Source: Candidatus Heimdallarchaeota archaeon (lineage in GTDB: Archaea; Asgardarchaeota; Heimdallarchaeia; Heimdallarchaeales; Kariarchaeaceae). From it: a DNA stretch of 11,151 bases. Positions 5,963-11,151 of this stretch are shown in pieces. The stretch lies in NCBI GenBank assembly GCA_015522385.1, contig WAMJ01000064.1, positions 1 through 11,151 on the forward strand, written 5' to 3'. The notes beneath the pieces are model-generated. The model had not been told where the DNA came from. It searched no databases and was given only the letters and a program-made list of their open reading frames with translations. A program made the translations under genes and the position numbers. Each line of letters opens with the position of its first letter. Position 1 is the first letter of the stretch.

Positions 5963-7162
5963 CTACAATTTCCGCAGTCGTGGTACCACCTCCTTCTCAA
6001 GGTCACTAAGGCTAAGATCAAGGATTGATATGTACTTTGTATTTCCTCGTTGTCCGACGCTCGATCGCTCCATCGATATCACACCGATTATTTCTAATTC
6101 TTGGAGATACTCCCAAAACTGCGTATGTTTTCGGGGCTGTTCGCCAAATTCCTCTGCTATGATTGCGTATTCCTTCTCAGCAGTACCTGTGGTGATATAC
6201 GCCTTCTTTGTTCGACGAAGCATCCTACTGATAGCAAGGAGGAGCATCAGTTTGTGGGGATGAAGATCAGTAATCACATCCTTTAAGAGAGAAGGGTCGA
6301 CATTTGCCTTCGCGCTACGGACATGTTCAGGATATACAATTGAGCTCCCCTCGATATTAGCCCTTTTCCCAGCAATATAGAGGAGTTCTATAGCGTGCCT
6401 AGCATCACCTCCTCGTTTCTCAGCAATATCTGCAATAAGTTGAATACTGTCTTCAGTGATTGACCCAGGGACAAAACAATCGCTCACACGGTCTTGGACA
6501 ATAATACGTAGTTCGTGATTAGTATATGCAGGAATTTCAATAATAGGGGCAGTAAGGCTACTGGCAGTACTTTTATCCAAGTAGGAGAGGAAGTTTGAGC
6601 TTCGAGCAATAAGGATAAGTCCAATATTATGGCTATAGGACTGCCTGTCGTCAGCAGTACGTGTAAAGGCATACAAAAGATCCACACCACCTTTAGGAAT
6701 AATATACTCCACTTCATCGAGTACTAGGAATAGAGTGGTCTGTCTTTCCTCAAGAATGGAAATGACCATGTCAAGTAACTCATCCGCAGCGTAACCACGA
6801 TTTGCGACCTTTCCTTGAAGTTCCTTAACGATTGAAAGAAGAATCATAAAGGGGGTTTTTGCCCTCCTGCAGTTGACGTGGACGTATTTAAGAGAACGCG
6901 AAAGTTGTGCGGACTTGTATTCAATCCACTGTCCGAATTTCTTGGCGACCGAGGTCTTCCCCACTCCAACAGATCCTGTGATGATAACCCGGTTTGAGTT
7001 CAGATTCCCCTCGAGTGCCCCACTGAAATAATTCGACAAGGCTATTAGATCGTTCTCCCTGAAGGGTAGATTTGGAGGGAGGTAGTCGATCGACAACTTG
7101 GACTCATCTGTGATTACAGAGGGACGTCCATATGCGCGGTCGAGTATATCTAAACTATCCAT
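5963..7162 (-). CDS. orc1: Orc1/Cdc6 replication initiator
   Basis: Orc1/Cdc6 binds origin DNA and recruits the MCM helicase. This 399-residue protein has the AAA+ core: YLPPNLPFRE (27-36), Walker A GSVGVGKT (63-70), Walker B LFLVLDEVEY (144-153), a sensor 1 region LILIARSSN (182-190), and sensor 2 GGDARHAIELL (251-261). A C-terminal winged-helix DNA-binding domain follows from about residue 295. Sensor 1 reads ARSSN where many family members have ISN followed by Asp, a mild deviation. I place the start at ATG 7162 rather than the TTG at 7198. The TATA-like TCATATATCA is centred 24 bp before the ATG, so the longer version would begin inside the promoter. It heads a unit with the winged-helix gene and rfcS. 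The divergent upstream region is a natural place to look for a replication origin. Confidence 0.95.
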   Translation of the reverse strand: MDSLDILDRAYGRPSVITDESKLSIDYLPPNLPFRENDLIALSNYFSGALEGNLNSNRVIITGSVGVGKTSVAKKFGQWIEYKSAQLSRSLKYVHVNCRRAKTPFMILLSIVKELQGKVANRGYAADELLDMVISILEERQTTLFLVLDEVEYIIPKGGVDLLYAFTRTADDRQSYSHNIGLILIARSSNFLSYLDKSTASSLTAPIIEIPAYTNHELRIIVQDRVSDCFVPGSITEDSIQLIADIAEKRGGDARHAIELLYIAGKRANIEGSSIVYPEHVRSAKANVDPSLLKDVITDLHPHKLMLLLAISRMLRRTKKAYITTGTAEKEYAIIAEEFGEQPRKHTQFWEYLQELEIIGVISMERSSVGQRGNTKYISILDLSLSDLEKEVVPRLRKL

Positions 7163-7180
7163 ACCACCAATACATCTTAC

Positions 7181-7190
7181 TGATATATGA
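7181..7190 (-). promoter_or_regulatory. TATA box of the orc1 operon
   Basis: TCATATATCA on the minus strand is centred 24 bp before ATG 7162 and predicts a leaderless orc1 transcript. The GGTGG immediately before the ATG is too close to act as a normal ribosome binding site. Confidence 0.5.
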
Positions 7191-7293
7191 ATACACAAAG
7201 AGAGACCTACTTTGAAGTGATCGCGATGGAGTGTGTACAGGCAGAAACATACAAAACATAAGCAGTATCGGGTATAGTTTGTGAATTAGGAGG

Positions 7294-7320
7294 GAGGGTA
7301 TTTTTGAAGTAAAATACCTC
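7294..7320. repeat. inverted repeat upstream of the pilin-like gene
   Basis: GGTATTTT (7297-7304) and AAAATACC (7311-7318) form a perfect 8-bp inverted repeat around the 6-nt centre TGAAGT. The arms extend to GAGG/CCTC with one unpaired G. The centre lies about 24 bp upstream of the TATA box at 7328-7335, a position suited to a dimeric activator or repressor. A further direct copy of GGGTAT lies at 7270-7275. It does not match the origin recognition box sequences I know. Confidence 0.5.
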
Positions 7321-7327
7321 TAAGTAC

Positions 7328-7335
7328 TTTATATA
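7328..7335 (+). promoter_or_regulatory. consensus TATA box of the pilin-like gene
   Basis: TTTATATA is a textbook archaeal TATA box, centred 26 bp before ATG 7358, so the mRNA should begin at or next to the start codon. This is among the strongest promoters by sequence in the window. Confidence 0.75.
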
Positions 7336-7357
7336 CACAAATAAGGCAAAAGATCGT

Positions 7358-7555
7358 ATGATGATAGCTGCAATGCAACTTCTAAACAAGGCCCTTAGAA
7401 GAAAACGTGCGTCACCTCTAGTTGAAGAAGCGATACTCTTGGGAGTTGCACTCTTCATTTTCCTCCTACTAGGTGCAGTAATTTTTGACTTAGTGGACTT
7501 CGCTAAAGGAATATTTAGTTCATTCTCCGATATTGTCACAGATTTTCCAGAATGA
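7358..7555 (+). CDS. very small type IV pilin-like protein (class III signal peptide)
   Basis: The 65-residue product has a basic leader, KALRRKRA (11-18), followed by SPLVEEAILLGVALFIF. This fits a prepilin-peptidase (PibD/EppA-like) site: cleavage after A18 puts Glu23 at position +5, the hallmark of type IV pilins, with a hydrophobic helix at about 25-43. The mature form would be about 47 residues: one helix and a short polar tail, DFAKGIFSSFSDIVTDFPE, without a globular head. It would sit in the membrane or form a thin pilus. The gene is divergent from orc1, has a consensus TATA box giving a leaderless mRNA from ATG 7358, and overlaps the convergent membrane-protein gene by 20 bp. A plain single-pass membrane peptide is the alternative. 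No pilus ATPase or platform gene is in view. Confidence 0.7.
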   Translation: MMIAAMQLLNKALRRKRASPLVEEAILLGVALFIFLLLGAVIFDLVDFAKGIFSSFSDIVTDFPE

Positions 7556-8579
7556 AATCCTCGTCCCCACTCGTGACATAACTTACTAAAAAAAGAAGGA
7601 AAAATATCAAGGCTGCAAGGGCCACAACAATGGATTTAGCAACCCGGGTACTAATGATCTGAACAATTGCAAAGACGGGGATTAAGATGAAACCATAATT
7701 TGAGCCCTCAGAAGAGGGAAGTTTCTTAACAAAACGAAGCACTATGACGCAGATACCAAGGAAGACGGCAAAATAGTTCAGGATCTGGATGACAATACCA
7801 GTCGGCTCAAGGAAGTAGAAGGGAAGTGCAACGAGAAGAGTTGCAAGTTTTATCGCTAAAATACTTGCGTGATTAACCTCATTAATTACTCCCATATCCA
7901 CCCTAACGTCATTGATGAACAACCAGAAATTCCCGAAGGCTATTGATATGGCCAAACAGAGACAAAATCCGAAAAGGATATCGATTGAGGAGTTCCACAG
8001 GACTGTAACATCATAGAAGAGGCGAGTGTATTCAAGGTAAAAAGCCCCTGCTAGGAGGAGGGGGAAAAGAGAAAGAAGAAGACCGGGAATAAACCAAACG
8101 AGAAAATGAAAACGCCCTATCTTTATGCGTTCTAAAACGATCTTTGTGGAAAAAAAGATTCCAAAAATAGTAATCAGAGGACTAAAATAGGGAAGGACAA
8201 AGAAGACAAGTGCAAATGTTGCATTGAGCCCATAGAAAATTTTCTGATCAAGCCTGACCCGCCCAAGGGCCCTCCCCATGAGTGAGTACGTCGTCGCGAT
8301 CTTATTTGCACGTCCAATGCTGAAGAGAACCCAAGGAATAGAATAGAAAATGGGGATGCCAAGGTTAACCAACCAGTAAATGGAGGTCTGGGTAAGAGAG
8401 AGCCATGTAAAAGAAAGGTCAAAAAAGCCCAAATTATAGGTTTTGCTCAGGAAAATACTGAGATTGTCTGAAATCCTCGTGTTCCAGATAAATGTGTAGA
8501 TAACGAAATATACCGGGATTAGAATAGTCTGTAGAAGTACTGCCAACCGGTTAAGCTTCAAGCCTTTCGTTGATGACAT
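7536..8579 (-). CDS. polytopic membrane protein of unknown function
   Basis: I do not recognise this 347-residue protein. It has roughly nine or ten membrane helices, at about residues 12-32, 65-86, 110-125, 127-140, 158-181, 199-222, 242-256, 260-282, 295-311 and 315-333. The loops are short and there is no soluble domain. A basic loop, GRANKIATTYSLMGRALGRVRLDQK (89-113), lies after helix two, and an acidic tail, SGDEDFILENL, ends the protein. No catalytic or transport motif stands out. ATG 8579 is preferred over the ATG at 8600, because the TATA box at 8601-8610 lies 26 bp from it and the extra MVFLFYI would fall inside the promoter. It overlaps the pilin-like gene tail to tail by 20 bp. 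A link between the two is only a guess from position. Confidence 0.8.
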   Translation of the reverse strand: MSSTKGLKLNRLAVLLQTILIPVYFVIYTFIWNTRISDNLSIFLSKTYNLGFFDLSFTWLSLTQTSIYWLVNLGIPIFYSIPWVLFSIGRANKIATTYSLMGRALGRVRLDQKIFYGLNATFALVFFVLPYFSPLITIFGIFFSTKIVLERIKIGRFHFLVWFIPGLLLSLFPLLLAGAFYLEYTRLFYDVTVLWNSSIDILFGFCLCLAISIAFGNFWLFINDVRVDMGVINEVNHASILAIKLATLLVALPFYFLEPTGIVIQILNYFAVFLGICVIVLRFVKKLPSSEGSNYGFILIPVFAIVQIISTRVAKSIVVALAALIFFLLFLVSYVTSGDEDFILENL

Positions 8580-8600
8580 AATATAGAATAAGAAGACCAT

Positions 8601-8610
8601 ATTTATTAAA
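8601..8610 (-). promoter_or_regulatory. TATA box of the membrane-protein gene
   Basis: TTTAATAAAT on the minus strand is centred about 26 bp before ATG 8579. It supports that start and a leaderless mRNA. It shares a 112-bp divergent region with the GTPase promoter. Confidence 0.6.
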
Positions 8611-8663
8611 CAATCGGGATTAGGGGATCAGATTGGGGAAAAATTGGGGACTCAACTTAGACA

Positions 8664-8671
8664 TTTAAATA
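8664..8671 (+). promoter_or_regulatory. TATA box of the YchF-related GTPase gene
   Basis: TTTAAATA is a near-consensus TATA box centred 24.5 bp before GTG 8692. It predicts that the transcript begins at the GTG start codon. There is no Shine-Dalgarno before the GTG. Confidence 0.65.
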
Positions 8672-8691
8672 GAATAGGATGACGATGAGTT

Positions 8692-9894
8692 GTGGGCGTA
8701 CTAGTTGCGATTATTGGCAAGCCGAGTAGCGGAAAGTCAACCATATTAAATGCATTGACGAATGCTGAAGCAAAGATGGGAGCATATCCCTTCACAACGA
8801 TAGAACCAAACAAGGGAGTTGCATACGTTAGAGTGAGGTGTCCATGCACAAACCTTACGGAGCCTTGTAGTCCGCGAACTGGAAAATGTATAGACCACCA
8901 GAGATTCATTCCAATAGAGATCCTTGATGTTGCAGGACTGGTTCCGGGAGCACATGAAGGGAAAGGAATGGGGAATCAGTTCCTCGATGACTTAAGACAA
9001 GCGAATGGATTTATCCATGTTTTGGATATTTCAGGGACGACAGATGATCAAGGAAATGAGGTGAAAATATGGGATCCTCGAAAGGACATCGAATGGATAG
9101 ATGAAGAACTAACACTTTGGATAGAGAAAATCATCTACACAAATTGGAAAAGGGGGGTAAAGAAGTTGGAGACAGATCCATCTAAGCTCTCCAACTATTT
9201 AGAAGAAAGACTTTCTGGGCTAGGGGCAAATATTGACATGGTTAAAGAGGTTCTGCGTAAGCACCCAGAGAGTACCAAGGTGTTTCCAGGGAGTTGGGAT
9301 GAGAAACTTAAACACTCTATCGCAAGCGCCATAAGGAAGACTCTATTTCCAACATGCATAGCTGCAAATAAGATTGACAAGAAAGGGGCTGAGAAAAATC
9401 TACGCGAAGTAGTAGCTCAATACGGGAATTATTATCGCATAGTTCCAACATCAGGACTTGCAGAGCTCTTTTTAAGAAAGGCTTCAGATCATGGAATAAT
9501 CACATATGTTCCAGGCGATAGCGATTTTGAGATTGTAAAAGAAGGATCAAAAGATCAGGAGACCCTCATCTCAATTAGGGAGAGAATATTGCAACCATAT
9601 GAATCAACAGGGATCTACAAGCTCCTTAACACTCTTATATTTGAAGTCCTTGACTACATCCCTGTATTTCCAGTTGAGGATACGACACATATGACCGACG
9701 CAGATGGAAGAGTTCTTCCCGACGTGTACCTCGTACAAAGAGGAACCACAGTCAAGGAATTTGCAGGGAAGATCCACAGCGATTTTAAAAAATATTTTCT
9801 GCACGGAATACTTGTCAAGAATGGTCGCCGAATTAGTGCAAGTCACGAGCTCGATTTTGGAGATGTTGTAAAGATCGTCTCTTCTGCAAAGTGA
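8692..9894 (+). CDS. archaeal YchF/OLA1-related GTPase with TGS domain
   Basis: This 400-residue protein belongs to the Obg/YchF superfamily of translation-linked GTPases, in the archaeal form. G1 is GKPSSGKST (9-17), the switch I region YPFTTIEPN (32-40), G3 DVAGLVPGA (79-87), G4 NKID (226-229), and G5 is near TSG (253-255). NKID predicts GTP use, unlike the NxxE of bacterial YchF, which prefers ATP. Between switch I and G3 is a cysteine-rich segment (C50, C52, C59, C66), a feature I recall in archaeal relatives that might bind metal. A coiled-coil-like insert at about 140-215 and a C-terminal TGS domain (about 325-397) complete the usual layout. It is the first of four plus-strand genes tied to the ribosome. 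The start is a GTG with a TATA box 25 bp upstream. Confidence 0.92.
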   Translation: MGVLVAIIGKPSSGKSTILNALTNAEAKMGAYPFTTIEPNKGVAYVRVRCPCTNLTEPCSPRTGKCIDHQRFIPIEILDVAGLVPGAHEGKGMGNQFLDDLRQANGFIHVLDISGTTDDQGNEVKIWDPRKDIEWIDEELTLWIEKIIYTNWKRGVKKLETDPSKLSNYLEERLSGLGANIDMVKEVLRKHPESTKVFPGSWDEKLKHSIASAIRKTLFPTCIAANKIDKKGAEKNLREVVAQYGNYYRIVPTSGLAELFLRKASDHGIITYVPGDSDFEIVKEGSKDQETLISIRERILQPYESTGIYKLLNTLIFEVLDYIPVFPVEDTTHMTDADGRVLPDVYLVQRGTTVKEFAGKIHSDFKKYFLHGILVKNGRRISASHELDFGDVVKIVSSAK

Positions 9895-9928
9895 CAGGGT
9901 TAAATGTATTACAATTTCACTCATAAGG

Positions 9929-9936
9929 TTAATATT
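9929..9936 (+). promoter_or_regulatory. TATA-like box of the DUF2095-type gene
   Basis: TTAATATT is centred about 25.5 bp before ATG 9958, again the leaderless spacing. The match is moderate, but the 63-bp gap from the GTPase gene holds no better element. Confidence 0.45.
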
Positions 9937-9957
9937 CTGTGAGAAAATTGATGTTCG

Positions 9958-10305
9958 ATGGAAGACGATACAGCGAAGATGATTACAGAAGGATTAAGTC
10001 TAGATGAGCTCAAGATGAAATTCCCACATCTCTATCAGGAGTATATCACCGAGAAGATTGAAATCACAAACCTGTATAATAGGAGAGGACAAGATCCATG
10101 GAAGGGCTATAATCCAAACTATAAAGACTTTCTAGCACGTGCCAAAACGAGAGAGGAATGTTTTGAGATCATAGACTACTTGGAAAAGAGAGGAGAGATT
10201 ACTGAAGAGTTGGCAGATGAATTGAGAGAGAGGACTAAGAAATTTGGTCCACAGAGTTTTGGGACACGGGATAAGGACTATTACTCAAAATTCATTCAAG
10301 ATTGA
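9958..10305 (+). CDS. small conserved archaeal protein, probably DUF2095 family
   Basis: This is a 115-residue soluble, highly charged, mainly helical protein. It has no signal peptide, membrane segment, cysteine pair or catalytic motif. The segments KFPHLYQEY (20-28), YNPNYKDFLARAKTREECFEIIDYLEKRGEITEELADELR (50-90) and FGPQSFGTRDKDYY (95-108) resemble the pattern I remember for DUF2095 (in outline: P-x-x-DFLRR, EIIDYLEKRGEI, then SFGPKK-x-x-YY). The family has no known function. It lies between a ribosome-linked GTPase and rps13, suggesting a translation-related role by neighbourhood only. ATG 9958 has a TATA-like box 25 bp upstream. The DUF assignment is from memory; that it is a real gene is much surer. 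Confidence 0.78.
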   Translation: MEDDTAKMITEGLSLDELKMKFPHLYQEYITEKIEITNLYNRRGQDPWKGYNPNYKDFLARAKTREECFEIIDYLEKRGEITEELADELRERTKKFGPQSFGTRDKDYYSKFIQD

Positions 10306-10327
10306 TCTGCTGAATCGATATAAATTC

Positions 10328-10335
10328 TTTTAATA
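10328..10335 (+). promoter_or_regulatory. TATA box of the rps13-rps4 operon
   Basis: TTTTAATA predicts transcription starting near 10357, about 27 nt before the rps13 ATG. Unlike most genes here, the ribosomal operon would therefore have a real leader. Confidence 0.55.
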
Positions 10336-10373
10336 CTCATAATCACACAAAAGAATAGCCAGTAATGGCACGA

Positions 10374-10379
10374 AGGTGT
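10374..10379 (+). promoter_or_regulatory. Shine-Dalgarno of rps13
   Basis: AGGTGT, in the context GAAGGTGTAATA, lies about 5 nt before ATG 10384. It matches the archaeal anti-Shine-Dalgarno over AGGTG. Together with the TATA position it shows that rps13 is translated from a leadered mRNA. Confidence 0.55.
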
Positions 10380-10383
10380 AATA

Positions 10384-10845
10384 ATGGAAAAATACTCATC
10401 GAAAAATTTCCGGCACCTGGTCAGGATATACTCCACTGACCTTCCAGGGGATTTCAAAGTTAGAATCGCCCTGACAAGAATCAAGGGGATTTCCCACCGG
10501 ACTTCCGGTGCAATCCTTAGGGCAGTTGGAGTTGACGAGGACCTGCGTGTTGGATACCTAACAAGTGAGATGGTTGAGAAAATTGAAGAAGCGATGGCCG
10601 ATTTGGTCGCTACCGGTGTTCCTGAGTGGATGTTGAATCGACAAAAGGATCCCGAAACTGGAGAAAGTACACAATTATTAGAATCCGATTTACTTCTCCA
10701 ACACAGAACGGACATAGACCGGATGATCAGAAAACGATCTTGGAGAGGCATTAGGCACTCGAGAGCATTGAAAGTAAGAGGACAAAGAACAAAGTCTACT
10801 GGCAGGAAGTCAGGCTCCTTGGGAGTTTCGAGGAAGAAGGAGTGA
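10384..10845 (+). CDS. rps13: ribosomal protein S13
   Basis: S13 sits in the head of the small subunit and contacts the P-site tRNA and the large subunit. The 153-residue product is full length for archaea. It has FRHLVRIYSTDLPGDFKVRIALTRIKGI (9-36), the helix-two-turn-helix around GISHRTSGAILRAVGV, HRTDIDRMIRKRSWRGIRH (107-125) and the basic tail LKVRGQRTKSTGRKSG. It is the first gene of the conserved archaeal order rps13, rps4 (rps11 and rpoD usually follow, outside the window). ATG 10384 has a Shine-Dalgarno 5 nt upstream. Its stop codon overlaps the ribosome binding site of rps4, so the two are probably translationally coupled. Confidence 0.97.
   Translation: MEKYSSKNFRHLVRIYSTDLPGDFKVRIALTRIKGISHRTSGAILRAVGVDEDLRVGYLTSEMVEKIEEAMADLVATGVPEWMLNRQKDPETGESTQLLESDLLLQHRTDIDRMIRKRSWRGIRHSRALKVRGQRTKSTGRKSGSLGVSRKKE
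10839..10845 (+). promoter_or_regulatory. Shine-Dalgarno of rps4 overlapping the rps13 stop
   Basis: GGAGTGA contains the rps13 stop codon TGA (10843-10845) and lies 5 nt before the rps4 ATG at 10851. This arrangement favours coupled translation of the two ribosomal proteins. Confidence 0.7.
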
Positions 10846-10850
10846 GTTGA

Positions 10851-11151
10851 ATGGGAGATCCAAAAAGACGTAGAAAGAAGTATAACACCCCTGGTCATCC
10901 ATATGAACAAAATAGGCTTGAGGCCGAGCTCGTCACCGTCGGAAAATATGGTCTGAGAAACAAAAGAGAGCTTTGGAAGGCCAGAACTCAACTAGGTGCA
11001 TATAGACAACAAGCAAGAAAACTCCTTGCTCACGAACCAGAAGAGAGAGAGAGATTAGGAAGAATACGTGTGAATAAGCTCACTCGATTGGGGATTCTAC
11101 CAGAGGGTGCTACAACCGATGACGTCCTTGCATTACAAGTGGAGGATATCC
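10851..11151 (+). CDS. rps4: ribosomal protein S4, 3' part outside the window
   Basis: S4 binds 16S rRNA early and starts small-subunit assembly. The first 100 codons are present and open. MGDPKRRRKKYNTPGHPYEQNRLEAE is the archaeal S4 N terminus, followed by KYGLRNKRELWKARTQLGAYRQQARKLLA and LGILPEGATTDDVLALQVEDI. The C-terminal S4 RNA-binding domain, expected just after this point, is cut by the window edge; archaeal S4 is usually about 170-180 residues. The gene follows rps13 by 5 bp, with a Shine-Dalgarno over the rps13 stop. Confidence 0.96.
   Translation, partial: MGDPKRRRKKYNTPGHPYEQNRLEAELVTVGKYGLRNKRELWKARTQLGAYRQQARKLLAHEPEERERLGRIRVNKLTRLGILPEGATTDDVLALQVEDI

Noticed and set aside
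7163..7357. Origin recognition boxes near orc1
   Set aside because: I looked for TTCCA-x-TGGAAA-like and related boxes and saw none. The region is kept only as a weak candidate by position.
7207..7539. 110-codon minus-strand open frame covering the orc1 upstream region
   Set aside because: It covers the pilin-like gene antisense and the divergent promoters. It starts inside another gene and the product is low in recognisable structure.
10364..10438. 24-codon frame starting ATG GCA CGA before rps13, a possible leader peptide
   Set aside because: It overlaps the rps13 start out of frame, has no Shine-Dalgarno and no regulatory hairpin or codon bias. The AGGTG it contains is better explained as the rps13 ribosome binding site.
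10296..10991. 231-codon open frame on the minus strand
   Set aside because: It lies antisense to rps13 and the start of rps4, both unmistakable, and its translation has no family features. It is a shadow frame.
1..11151. CRISPR arrays, insertion sequences, prophage or defence genes
   Set aside because: No regularly spaced repeats, transposase, integrase or long terminal repeats are visible; the genes are ordinary chromosomal ones.

Overview
The window is chromosomal DNA from an archaeon. The genes are core archaeal information-processing genes in archaeal form: Nob1, L30e, a tRNA-intron endonuclease homologue, a Taw2-type wyosine enzyme, a replication factor C small subunit, Orc1/Cdc6, an archaeal YchF-related GTPase, and the S13-S4 ribosomal pair. 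TATA boxes of the TTTAAATA/TTTATATA type lie about 25 bp upstream of many start codons, and the tRNA gene does not encode CCA. The DNA is moderately AT-rich and gene-dense, with no gene-free stretch above 200 bp. The sequence alone does not settle the lineage. I see no transposon, CRISPR array, rRNA or clear sign of recent transfer.

Layout. At the left edge (minus strand) there may be the first codons of an unknown gene, preceded by a class II tRNA-Leu(GAG). Next, on minus, is a 678-residue surface protein with a signal peptide, about 22 N-glycosylation sequons and one C-terminal membrane anchor. A short divergent promoter region separates it from nob1 and rpl30e (plus), which face the splicing-endonuclease homologue endA (minus). 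Divergent from endA is taw2 (plus), which converges on a minus-strand operon transcribed as orc1/cdc6, a small winged-helix protein gene, then rfcS. Upstream of orc1 is a 195-bp divergent control region, followed by a 65-residue pilin-like protein gene (plus). That gene overlaps tail to tail with a gene for an unrecognised polytopic membrane protein (minus). The right end is all plus strand: the YchF-related GTPase, a small conserved archaeal protein (probably DUF2095), rps13, and rps4, which is cut by the window edge.

How the genes fit together. Three themes appear. Replication: initiator and clamp-loader subunit share one transcription unit. RNA and ribosome maturation: Nob1 matures 16S rRNA, L30e, S13 and S4 are ribosomal, endA and taw2 act on tRNA, and the YchF-like GTPase is probably ribosome-linked. 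Cell surface: a glycoprotein, a pilin-like peptide and a membrane protein of unknown role. Most first-in-unit genes appear to give leaderless mRNAs, because the TATA box sits about 25 bp from the start codon. Ribosomal and operon-internal genes (rps13, rps4, rfcS) instead carry Shine-Dalgarno sequences. The most unusual protein-level observation is that the endA product keeps the catalytic Tyr and Lys but has Arg where the catalytic His should be.
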